From positions 1 through 31,066 of the forward strand of contig JBKPSJ010000091.1 in NCBI GenBank assembly GCA_046765875.1: a stretch of DNA of 31,066 nt, read 5' to 3'. Origin of the DNA: DASRHY01 sp046765875 (GTDB lineage: Bacteria; Actinomycetota; Actinomycetes; Propionibacteriales; Kribbellaceae). The notes under the pieces are model-generated. The model had not been told where the DNA came from and ran no database searches. It saw nothing but the letters and a program-made list of their open reading frames with translations. Positions 9,350 to 16,511 of the stretch are shown piece by piece. The translations under genes were made by a program, and so were the position numbers. Each line of letters starts with the position of its first letter. The first letter of the stretch is position 1.

Positions 9350-11479
9350 ATGGCGGCACGACGGTTGGCCGGGCGGCGCTGGTGGATAGCCGTACTCGGA
9401 ACCGCGCTGGTCGCCATCTCGTCACCGGCGTACGCCGACGATCCGACCCCGCCGCCACCCGCGTCGGTGACTCAGATCCCGACTGCTAAGTCGCTGGAGC
9501 AGATGCAGGCCGAGGCCGCCCAGGTTCAGGCCGACTTCGCCAAGGCGACGATCGCGTACACCACCGCGCTGAAGAAGGCGCAGCAGGCCAACACCGCCGC
9601 GGACAACGCCGATCGTACGCTCGCGGCCGCGCGCATGACCGCATCCATGGCCCGGACCAGGCTCGGCCGGTTGACGGCGCAGGCCTACCAGATCGGCATC
9701 CCGACCTCGCTCGGCGCGGAGTCGATGCTGTGGTCGCTGTCCGCGGTCGCGGAGAATCTGCAGGATCTGGCCGACCGGCAGAGCGCGATCACCATCGCGG
9801 GCACCAATCAGGCGCTCGCGTACCGGACGATGGTGGACGCCGAGGACGCCGCCACGAAGGCCGCGAACGACGCGACCGCGAAGCGGGAGGCGGCGAACAA
9901 GGCCTCCGCCGAGGCGCAGAAGCTCGCCGACGACGTCCGCAAGAAGTCGGCCGCCGCGGCCGCGAAGATGCAGGACTGGCTCAGTCAGATGGAGCTGGCA
10001 ACCGCGGTGTCCGGCCAGCTGCAGGACTCGCGTAATGCGGCTGCGCTTGCCCGCTGGCGGGCGTACCTGTCGGAGCTGACGGCGGCCGGCATCACCGCGC
10101 CGAAGGCGGCCGCGCTCAAGAACCCGGCCAAGCTGCCCAAGGGGCTGCAGCCGCTGCGCGACGACAAGGGCAGGGTCCTGCGCGGTGCCGCGCAGGTGAG
10201 TCGTGCCGGGCGCCCGATCCGGGTGCTCTCGGCGGAGTCGATCCGCGCGGTCAACGCCGCGTTCGGCCTGCTCGGCAAGGCGTACGGTGTCGCTGCCACA
10301 GGTCCGGACAAGTACGGCTGTCTCGGCGCCGCCCGTGCCGCCTGGATGCCGTACACGAAGCTGCCAAACCTCGTCAGCAAGGTGTACGCGCAGTATCAGC
10401 TGGTGCCGACGGGCTCGGCCCAGCCGGGTGACCTGGTCCTGATGGGCAACAAGTCGGTCGGGCTGTTCCACATCGGAGTAGCGATCGGCGACGGCGAGAT
10501 GATCGCGTCCGACGAGTCCAAGGGCTCGGTGATCGTCACCAGCGTCCCGGAGAACCTGTACGCAGTGGTCCGCCCGACGCTCGGCAGGCCGGCCGGCACG
10601 CAGACGCCGCCGCGCTCGACCGACGACGCGTTCGCGTTCCGCTGCGGGTCGGTCCAGGAGACTCTCAGCGTCGGCACCGGCACCTGGGTGTGGCCGCTGC
10701 CGGACGGAACCTTCACGATCGGCACACCGTTCGGTCAGCCCGGCGCGATGTGGGCGACCGGCGTGCACACCGGCCAGGACTTCCCGGCCGCGATCGGCAC
10801 CCCGGTCCGCGCGGTGGCCGCCGGGACCGCGTACATCGAGCACCCGGCCTGGGCCGGCAACCTGGTCCGGATCGACCACGGCAACGGCACCGAGACACTG
10901 TACGCACACCTGTCGGCGATCACGATCGCGAACGGCCGGCGGGTCCAGGCCGGCGAGCAGATCGGCAACGTCGGCGCGCTCGGCAACGCCACCGGCCCGC
11001 ACCTGCACTTCGAGGTCCGGCTCGGCGGCCAGCCGGTCAACCCGATGTCGTTCCTGGCCACGGGTGGCGGCACGCTCGGCTGGGGCGGCTTCACCAACGG
11101 CATGATCCCGGCCGGCAAATTGTGCGCCCTGCCGGGCGGACACGCTCTGCGGTGCGACGCCGCCGCGGCATACACGAGGCTGGCGGGCGCCTTCCAGCGG
11201 CGGTTCGGGCCGCAGTTGTGCATCACCGACTCGTACCGGTCGTACACACAGCAGGTCGCGCTGTACGCGGAGAAGCCGTCGCTGGCTGCGCTGCCCGGCA
11301 CGTCGAACCACGGCTGGGGTCTCGCGGTGGACCTGTGCGGCGGGATCGAGCGGTTCGGCACCGCCGAGCACCGGTGGATGCAGGCGAACGCCGGCCGGTT
11401 CGGCTGGGTGCACCCCCGCTGGGCCGAGCCCGGCGGCTCCCGTCCCGAGCCGTGGCACTGGGAGTTCGGCAACCTCTAG
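9350..11479 (+). CDS. secreted multidomain peptidoglycan hydrolase: NlpC/P60-like + M23 + VanY-like
   Basis: 709 residues from ATG 9350 (GGGGGA upstream; an earlier in-frame ATG at 9278 would add a non-signal-like prefix). A signal peptide covers about 1-29, cleaving near AYA-DD. Residues about 45-250 are an Ala/Lys/Gln-rich coiled coil, as in RipA-type hydrolases. An NlpC/P60-like domain follows at about 300-410, with Cys324 in YGCLGAARAAW, His374 in FHIGVAIGDG and the QPGDLVLM strand. A LytM/M23 domain is at about 447-570 with HTGQD (H473, D477) and GPHLHFEV (H551, H553). The last domain, about 605-709, is VanY/DacB-like, with SNHGWGLAVD (H654, D661) and EPWHWEF (H703). All metal ligands expected for M23 and VanY are present. 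The combined cleavage of stem-peptide cross-links and terminal D-Ala residues is inferred. The protein is exported and acts at the cell wall. Confidence 0.88.
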   Translation: MAARRLAGRRWWIAVLGTALVAISSPAYADDPTPPPPASVTQIPTAKSLEQMQAEAAQVQADFAKATIAYTTALKKAQQANTAADNADRTLAAARMTASMARTRLGRLTAQAYQIGIPTSLGAESMLWSLSAVAENLQDLADRQSAITIAGTNQALAYRTMVDAEDAATKAANDATAKREAANKASAEAQKLADDVRKKSAAAAAKMQDWLSQMELATAVSGQLQDSRNAAALARWRAYLSELTAAGITAPKAAALKNPAKLPKGLQPLRDDKGRVLRGAAQVSRAGRPIRVLSAESIRAVNAAFGLLGKAYGVAATGPDKYGCLGAARAAWMPYTKLPNLVSKVYAQYQLVPTGSAQPGDLVLMGNKSVGLFHIGVAIGDGEMIASDESKGSVIVTSVPENLYAVVRPTLGRPAGTQTPPRSTDDAFAFRCGSVQETLSVGTGTWVWPLPDGTFTIGTPFGQPGAMWATGVHTGQDFPAAIGTPVRAVAAGTAYIEHPAWAGNLVRIDHGNGTETLYAHLSAITIANGRRVQAGEQIGNVGALGNATGPHLHFEVRLGGQPVNPMSFLATGGGTLGWGGFTNGMIPAGKLCALPGGHALRCDAAAAYTRLAGAFQRRFGPQLCITDSYRSYTQQVALYAEKPSLAALPGTSNHGWGLAVDLCGGIERFGTAEHRWMQANAGRFGWVHPRWAEPGGSRPEPWHWEFGNL

Positions 11480-11509
11480 CATCACCGGCTCCTCGGTACG
11501 CTCGTTGGC

Positions 11510-12001
11510 GTGAGCGAGGAGACGAGTCGGGACGCGAAGGACGCCGACCCGGCGCCCAGTCCTGATCGGACCGACGACAACGTCCTGCTCGACCAGTACG
11601 ACGACCGATGGGAGTGGCGGCGCAAGATCCGCGCGGACCCCCGTAAGGCACTGCTCTACCGGATCGGGGTGGGGGTCGTCGGTGGTCTGCTGATCATCGC
11701 TGCGCCGCTGACCGGGTGGCTACCGGGGCCGGGCGGGATCCCGCTGTTCATCGCGGGTCTCGCCGTGCTCGCCTCGGAGTTCGAGTGGGCTCAACGACTG
11801 TTGCTCTGGGTCAAGGAGCGGGTACGCCGGCTGACCAGCTGGACCGGTCGCCAGCCGCACTGGCTCAAAGCACTCGGCACGCTGCTGCTGATGGCGTGCG
11901 TGCTGGTCGTCGTGTGGGGCTACCTGGCCGTGCTCGGCGTACCGGGGTGGCTGCCGGACTCGTTCGAGAGCTGGCTGCGCGGGCTGCCACTGCTCGGCTG
12001 A
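11510..12001 (+). CDS. PGPGW-family membrane protein
   Basis: 163 residues: a charged cytoplasmic N-terminus (about 1-48) with DDRWEWRRKIRADPRKALLYR, then two hydrophobic hairpins. The first contains LTGWLPGPGGIPLFIAGLAVL, the PGPGW/TIGR02611-type signature (here PGPGG). The second is near residues 122-145. Families of this type are small actinobacterial membrane proteins without an assigned function. The start is GTG 11510 with a weak ribosome binding site; the gene follows the wall hydrolase by 30 bp and may share its transcript. The last 82 bp overlap the 3' end of the convergent CPBP gene. Confidence 0.8.
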   Translation: MSEETSRDAKDADPAPSPDRTDDNVLLDQYDDRWEWRRKIRADPRKALLYRIGVGVVGGLLIIAAPLTGWLPGPGGIPLFIAGLAVLASEFEWAQRLLLWVKERVRRLTSWTGRQPHWLKALGTLLLMACVLVVVWGYLAVLGVPGWLPDSFESWLRGLPLLG

Positions 12002-13542
12002 GTCACCGTCGCGACCTGCTTACGGCGGGCGAGCCAGAGTATGAACGCGGCGTACCCGATCAGCGGCAGCAGGTCGGTCAGCAGGTACTGCCAGCGAACC
12101 GAGCCCTGCTCCAGGCCGAGGTCGCCGGCCGCCGCGGAGAGCAGGAACGCCACCAGGTTGTTCGCGACATGGATCGCGATCGACGACTCCAGCCCACCCG
12201 TGCGTACGGCTAGCCAGCCGGAGACCACCGCGAACCCGAACACGTCGAGCATTCCCCAGCCGGTGTACCCGTGCCCGAGCACGAACACGATCCCGCTCAG
12301 CACGATCGCCGGCCACGCGGTGCCGAACAATGGCGCCAGCCGCCGGGCAAGCTGGCCGCGCCGGCCTTCCAGCGTGTACGCCGCGATGCCCTGCAGCAGC
12401 CAGCCGCGGAAGAAGAACTCCTCGGCCGCTGCCTGGAACGGCACCAACAGCACCACCACCAGGGCCGGTAGGGCGAATCGGGACCAGCCGACCCAGCTCG
12501 CCTCGCCACTCGGGTCCTCGATCGTGCTCGCGACCGCTACCGATAGCCCGTACGACACCAGGCAGGTGACGATCGCCGCGGCCAGACAGGCAAGGAGCCA
12601 TCGCCAGCGCAGGCGGCCGAGCACCGACGCCAGGGTCCCGGGACGGCGGTGCTGGATGACCACGGCGGCCAGCAGGATGATCGGCAGGAAGATCGCGATC
12701 ACCGCGAGCGAGGCGGCCAGGTCGGCGGTGTCGTCGGTGAAGATCAGGTCGGTACTCGACGGCTCGCCGGCCAGCGGGAGCTCGTTACCGGTGGCGAGAT
12801 ACCAGACCAGCATCAGCGCGAGCATCAGGCCGGTGATGACGACGAAGCCCGCCACGATGATCGCGAGCGTGCCGACGATCAGGTGCCACCATCGCATCGC
12901 CGCGGTGCGTGCCATCCGGTGGTACGGAACGCCGGGCGGCGGGCCCGTCAACCAAGGCCTGCGCCGCTGCGGATACTGCGGCCCGTACGGCCCATACTGG
13001 TGCGGCGGATACTGTCGCGGCGGCCAGGACTGTGGTGGGTATGCCGGTGGGTAGAGCTGGCCCGTGTAATTCTGCGGCGGGTACTGCTGCGGCGGGTAGG
13101 CCTGCGGCGGATACGGCTGTCCGGGGCCGTTCGGCGGGTCCTGCTGCGGCGGGTAGGCCTGCGGTGGATATGGCGGTCCGGGCTCGTTCTGTCGCCGGTA
13201 CTGCTGGGGTGGGTACGGCGGTGAGTATGGCTGGCGCGAGTAGTCGACCGGCGGATGCGCCTGCTGTGGGTGTTGCGGCGAATAGTCCTGCGGCGGATGC
13301 GGCTGTCCGGGGCCGTTCTGCGGGTACTGCTGGGGCGGGTGCTGCTGCGGCGGGTACGGCCGTGAGTACTGCTGCTGTGGGTGTTGCTGCGAGTACTGCT
13401 GCTGTGGGTGCTGTTGATATGGGTAAGGCTGCGGCGCGTTGGGGTCGGGTGGCGCGGGATAGTCGGGCGGGCCTGGGTAGGCCTCGCCGTGTGCGGCCGG
13501 CTGGATGCCGTCTTCGGCGCCGCCGCTGTCCTTATCCGCCAT
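11920..13542 (-). CDS. CPBP-family intramembrane metalloprotease with Pro/Gln/Tyr-rich N-terminal tail
   Basis: 540 residues from ATG 13542. Residues about 24-195 are a low-complexity cytoplasmic tail built from PPQQYPPQ-like units. Membrane helices start near residue 218. The CPBP (Abi/Rce1-like) core shows motif 1 EEFFFRGWLLQ (E374, E375, R379), motif 2 with His424 in VLGHGYTGWG, and motif 3 with His458 and Asn461-462 in AIHVANN, so the catalytic residues look intact. The family cleaves membrane or prenylated substrates, or serves in bacteriocin immunity; the role here is unknown. An upstream in-frame Met at 13590 gives a poorer N-terminus. The C-terminal 27 codons lie antisense to the PGPGW gene. 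Confidence 0.85.
   Translation of the reverse strand: MADKDSGGAEDGIQPAAHGEAYPGPPDYPAPPDPNAPQPYPYQQHPQQQYSQQHPQQQYSRPYPPQQHPPQQYPQNGPGQPHPPQDYSPQHPQQAHPPVDYSRQPYSPPYPPQQYRRQNEPGPPYPPQAYPPQQDPPNGPGQPYPPQAYPPQQYPPQNYTGQLYPPAYPPQSWPPRQYPPHQYGPYGPQYPQRRRPWLTGPPPGVPYHRMARTAAMRWWHLIVGTLAIIVAGFVVITGLMLALMLVWYLATGNELPLAGEPSSTDLIFTDDTADLAASLAVIAIFLPIILLAAVVIQHRRPGTLASVLGRLRWRWLLACLAAAIVTCLVSYGLSVAVASTIEDPSGEASWVGWSRFALPALVVVLLVPFQAAAEEFFFRGWLLQGIAAYTLEGRRGQLARRLAPLFGTAWPAIVLSGIVFVLGHGYTGWGMLDVFGFAVVSGWLAVRTGGLESSIAIHVANNLVAFLLSAAAGDLGLEQGSVRWQYLLTDLLPLIGYAAFILWLARRKQVATVTQPSSGSPRSQLSNESGSHPGTPSTAR
12961..13473 (-). repeat. in-gene repeat tract encoding a Pro/Gln/Tyr-rich tail
   Basis: Imperfect tandem units of about 8-13 codons (variants of YPPQQYPPQ, PNGPGQPYPPQ and SQQHPQQQ) repeat through the N-terminal part of the CPBP protease gene. 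The longest exact DNA similarities are between neighbouring units, for example those encoding PGQPYPPQAYPPQQ. The tract also creates long open frames on the other strand and in other frames that I regard as shadows. Copy number is likely to vary between strains. Confidence 0.8.
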
Positions 13543-13638
13543 CGCTCCATCGTAGGCAGCCCGGTCGCACGCCCGCCTTCCCGAGCCCACCAGTCATCCT
13601 GGCGGCCCGCACGTGGCTGGCCCGCTCGGGAAGGCGGG

Positions 13639-14138
13639 TCAGGTCGTTGCCGTCGGCAAGGAAGGTAGGCGGTCCGCGAGGAGTTCGTAGCCGGCCGGGC
13701 TGTTGTACGCATGCGCCGACAACCGTAGGAACGCTGGCCCGGCGCGTGGGCGCCGTGCACGATCACCGGTACGCCGGCGTCACGGCCCAACGCCACCAGC
13801 CGGTCCACCGGGAACACCATCGCCGTACCGGAGCTGATCTGGTCGACGACGACCACCGCCGTGTCGTCGTCCACCGCTCCCCCGACGGCCGCCACGATCT
13901 CGTCGTCAGTCGACTCAGCGGCTCGCGTTCGCCACCACGGCGAACTCGTCGGGGTGGGCGCCGACGTACCCGCCGGCGCGAGTCGGCAGTCCGCGAGCCG
14001 GTCCTGCAGGGTGCGGACCCAGGCCATCGGGTTGGTCTCGGTCAGCTCCCGCAGGTGCGCGGCGACCTCCTGCGTACGCCGCGGCACCGCGCCGAACGAG
14101 CCGTGGTTGAGATGCAGGACGTCGGGTGGAGCGACCAC
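13639..14138 (-). pseudogene. decayed class V aminotransferase (isopenicillin-N epimerase-like)
   Basis: The start is intact: a GTG at 14138 followed by LHLNHGSFGAVPRRTQEV and NPMAWVRTLQDRLAD, the usual opening of this PLP-enzyme group. Near 13980 the frame is lost. The +1 frame reads GYVGAHPDEFAVVANAS and then stops, while the original frame resumes with a family-like run VVVVDQISSGTAMVFPVDRLV and VPVIVHGAHAPGQ. At about 13720 the reading frame shifts again to FLRLSAHAYNSPAGYELLADRLPSL, a typical C-terminus, stopping at 13639. The blocks with the PLP-binding lysine and most of the fold are missing, about two thirds of a roughly 390-residue enzyme. At least two deletions and two frame changes make it non-functional. 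Confidence 0.88.
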
Positions 14139-14207
14139 AGGTCGGGCCTCGGCGGCAAGGTCATGGGCTCGAACCTATGCGACGCCGGCGACAGCCATAC
14201 TTCCGGT

Positions 14208-14963
14208 GTGAGCTTCCCGTTCCTGGAGTACGGCGGCCCGATCGCGATGGCGCACCGTGGTGGAGCCAAGCACCCCGACAACCTGGGTTACGAGAACTCG
14301 ATGCGGGCGTTCGGCCATGCCGTCGGGCTCGGCTACCGATACCTGGAGACCGACGTGCACGCGACCAGCGACGGCGTCGTCCTGGCGTTCCACGACAGCA
14401 GCCTTGACCGCGTGACCGACCGGTCCGGCCTGATCGCCGACCTGCCCTGGTCGGAGGTGTCGCAGGCGCGGATCGGCGGGCGGGAACCGATCCCCCGGCT
14501 GATCGACGTCCTCGAGGAGTGGCCGGAGGTACGGCTCAACCTCGACGTGAAGCGGGCCAACGCGATCGGCCCGGTGACCGATCTGCTCCGCCGTGCCGGC
14601 GCGCTCGACCGGGTCTGCGTGTCGTCGTTCTCGCAGCAGCGGATCGACGCCGTACGCCGAATCCTCGGACCGGGCCCGTGTACCGGCCTCGGCGTCCGCG
14701 AGGTCGCGGCGATGAAGTTCTGCGGCCGCCGCGGGGTCGGCGCGTGCCTGCAGATCCCAGATCGCGTCGGGCCCGTCCGTGTGCTGACGCCGCGGCTGTT
14801 GCGGCGGGCACACGCAGCGGGCAAACAGGTGCACGTCTGGACCATCGACGACCCGGCCCGGATGCGCCGGTTGCTCGACGCCGGGGTGGACGGAATCATC
14901 ACCGATCGCACCGATCTGTTGCGTGACGTCCTGATCGAACGAGGCCAGTGGGTGGCGGCATGA
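14208..14963 (+). CDS. glycerophosphodiester phosphodiesterase
   Basis: A 251-residue GDPD-family enzyme starting at GTG 14208 (VSFPFLEYGGPIAMAHRGG). Catalytic and metal-binding residues are in place: H16-R17 in AHRGG, E47 and D49 in YLETDVHAT, and H62 in AFHDSSLDRVT. The C-terminus has the usual HVWTIDDPARMRRLLDAGVDGIITDR. There is no signal peptide, so it is probably cytoplasmic, hydrolysing glycerophosphodiesters to glycerol-3-phosphate and an alcohol. It ends in an ATGA overlap with the MFS gene, indicating coupled translation. A much longer open frame runs upstream through the repeat tract but is not coding. Confidence 0.93.
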   Translation: MSFPFLEYGGPIAMAHRGGAKHPDNLGYENSMRAFGHAVGLGYRYLETDVHATSDGVVLAFHDSSLDRVTDRSGLIADLPWSEVSQARIGGREPIPRLIDVLEEWPEVRLNLDVKRANAIGPVTDLLRRAGALDRVCVSSFSQQRIDAVRRILGPGPCTGLGVREVAAMKFCGRRGVGACLQIPDRVGPVRVLTPRLLRRAHAAGKQVHVWTIDDPARMRRLLDAGVDGIITDRTDLLRDVLIERGQWVAA

Positions 14964-16330
14964 CGACCGTCGAGGTCACCGAGGAGCTGCGGCGCGAACG
15001 CCGGGCCTGGTACTTCTACGACTGGGCGAACTCCGGGTACGTGACGACGGTCGGGACCGTGTTGTTCGCGCCGTACCTCACCTCGGTCGCGGAGAAGGCC
15101 GCATGCGGGCGGACCGGCACCGACGAGAACCCGTGCCGGACCAACCTGCACGTGCTTGGGATCGCCATCTCCCCCGGCTCACTGGCGTTCTACGTCGTCA
15201 CCATCGCGACGTTGTTCTCCGCCCTGCTGCTGCCCGTCGTCGGCGCGCTCGCGGACCGGTCCGGCCGGCAGAAGCTGTGGATGGCCGGGTTCGCCTGGGT
15301 CGGCGCACTTGCGGCGTGCTGCATGGTGTTCGTCGCCGGCGGCCGGTGGCAGCTCGGCACACTCCTGCTGTTCATCGGCAACATCTGCCTGGGGTCGTCG
15401 CTGGTCGTCTACGACGCGATCATGGTCAAGCTGTCCGGTCCGGACGAGCGGGACCGGTTGTCGTCGCGAGGCTGGGCCTTCGGGTATCTCGGCGGGTTCG
15501 TCCTCCTCTCGATCAATCTCGTCTTCGTGCTCGGCCACGACACGTTCGGCCTGAGCCAGGGGATGGCGGTCCGGCTCAGCCTGCTGTCGGCCGGGCTGTG
15601 GTGGGGCGGGTTCACGGTGATCCCGTTCCTCGGGCTGCAGAACCGGCCGGCTGTCTCGACCGAGGCGGTACATGGCCGCGGGGTGGTCCGGCAGGGCTTC
15701 CAGCAGTTGTTCGCCACCCTGCGGCATGCCCGGACCTATCCGGTGACCCTGCTGTTCCTGGTGGCGTACCTGTTCTTCAACGACGGGATCCAGACTGTCG
15801 TCGCGGTGTCGTCGACGTTCGGTGAGAAACAGCTCGGGTTCGCGACGTCGGTGCTGATCGCGACGATCCTGATGGTCCAGCTGGTGGCGTTCTTCGGTGC
15901 GCTGCTGTTCGGCCGCGCGGCCGCGGCGTACGGGACCCGGCGGACGATCCTCGGCGGACTGCTGATCTGGATGGTGATCACGGTCGGCGGGTACTTCATA
16001 CCGGCGAAGCAGATCGTGCCGTTCCTCATCCTGGGGATCTCGATCGGCGTCGTACTGGGTGGGACGCAGGCGCTGTCGCGGTCGCTGTTCAGCCAGTTGA
16101 TCCCGCGCGGGCGTGAGGCGGAGTACTTCAGCCTCTATCAGGCGGCCGAGCGCGGTACGTCCTGGTTCGGGACCCTGGTGTTCGGGTTGGTCCACCAGGC
16201 CACCGGGAGCTATCGCCCGGCGATCGTTGCCCTCGGCGCCTTCTTCGTCATCGGCTTCGTCCTGCTGGTACGTGTCGACGTACGCCGCGGTATCCGCGAA
16301 GCCGGCAACCAGCAACCCAGGGTCGTCTGA
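14960..16330 (+). CDS. MFS transporter, UMF1/Atg22-like
   Basis: 456 residues from ATG 14960, which overlaps the glycerophosphodiesterase stop by 4 bp (GGTGG 5 nt upstream; a GTG at 14948 is less likely). The opening RRERRAWYFYDWANSGYVTTV with PYLTSVA is the signature of the UMF1/Atg22-like branch. About 12 transmembrane segments follow, with the ALADRSGRQKLWM loop after helix 3. The coupling suggests it imports the glycerophosphodiester, or moves the products (glycerol phosphate, choline-like alcohols). That substrate link is inference; members of this branch elsewhere are largely uncharacterised. Confidence 0.9.
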   Translation: MTTVEVTEELRRERRAWYFYDWANSGYVTTVGTVLFAPYLTSVAEKAACGRTGTDENPCRTNLHVLGIAISPGSLAFYVVTIATLFSALLLPVVGALADRSGRQKLWMAGFAWVGALAACCMVFVAGGRWQLGTLLLFIGNICLGSSLVVYDAIMVKLSGPDERDRLSSRGWAFGYLGGFVLLSINLVFVLGHDTFGLSQGMAVRLSLLSAGLWWGGFTVIPFLGLQNRPAVSTEAVHGRGVVRQGFQQLFATLRHARTYPVTLLFLVAYLFFNDGIQTVVAVSSTFGEKQLGFATSVLIATILMVQLVAFFGALLFGRAAAAYGTRRTILGGLLIWMVITVGGYFIPAKQIVPFLILGISIGVVLGGTQALSRSLFSQLIPRGREAEYFSLYQAAERGTSWFGTLVFGLVHQATGSYRPAIVALGAFFVIGFVLLVRVDVRRGIREAGNQQPRVV

Positions 16331-16335
16331 CCCGG

Positions 16336-16377
16336 TTGCCGATCATCGGATGACCAGACGCGTCCGATGATCGGCAA
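16336..16377. terminator. 15-bp perfect stem hairpin, probable bidirectional terminator
   Basis: TTGCCGATCATCGGA (16336-16350) and TCCGATGATCGGCAA (16363-16377) are exact reverse complements separated by 12 nt. It lies 5 bp after the MFS stop, between convergent genes (the heme operon ends at 16512). There is no U-tract on either strand, as is common for actinobacterial hairpin terminators, so termination efficiency is uncertain. Confidence 0.7.
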
Positions 16378-16380
16378 AAG

Positions 16381-16482
16381 GGGACAGATCAGGGCGAACC
16401 CGCGCCCGTCGTCGTCGATCACCAGCGCGGCCGCGGCGAGACCGCTGACGTGCCAGCAGAACTGGCCGAGTGCGCGGGTGAT
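16381..16482 (-). other. short coding-like segment without a start codon
   Basis: In the frame whose first codon base is at 16482, the reading shows strong C/G at third positions over about 33 codons. It gives a protein-like run beginning ITRALGQFCWHVSG, continuing LAAAALVIDDDGRG and ending ALICP. There is no ATG, GTG or TTG in frame upstream before the frame enters hemQ antisense. An ATG at 16503 lies in another frame. It may be the remnant of a small gene after hemQ, or chance. I do not recognise it. Confidence 0.25.
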
Positions 16483-16511
16483 CGGCGACCGTGCCCGGCA
16501 TGGGCCGAGGG

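Noticed and set aside
9422..11485. A 687-codon open frame antisense to the wall hydrolase
   Set aside because: Arg/Gly/Val-rich with no family motif; the sense strand encodes clear domains.
12948..14138. A 396-codon minus-strand open frame that would fuse the aminotransferase start to an Arg/Thr-rich tail
   Set aside because: After the frame change it reads the CPBP repeat tract out of frame. The real C-terminus of the aminotransferase is in another frame and stops at 13639.
12909..14963. A 684-codon plus-strand open frame covering the repeat tract, the aminotransferase remnant and the GDPD gene
   Set aside because: Only the last 251 codons match a family (GDPD). The upstream part is antisense to the P/Q/Y repeats and is Ala/Gly/Arg-rich with no motif, a by-product of high GC.
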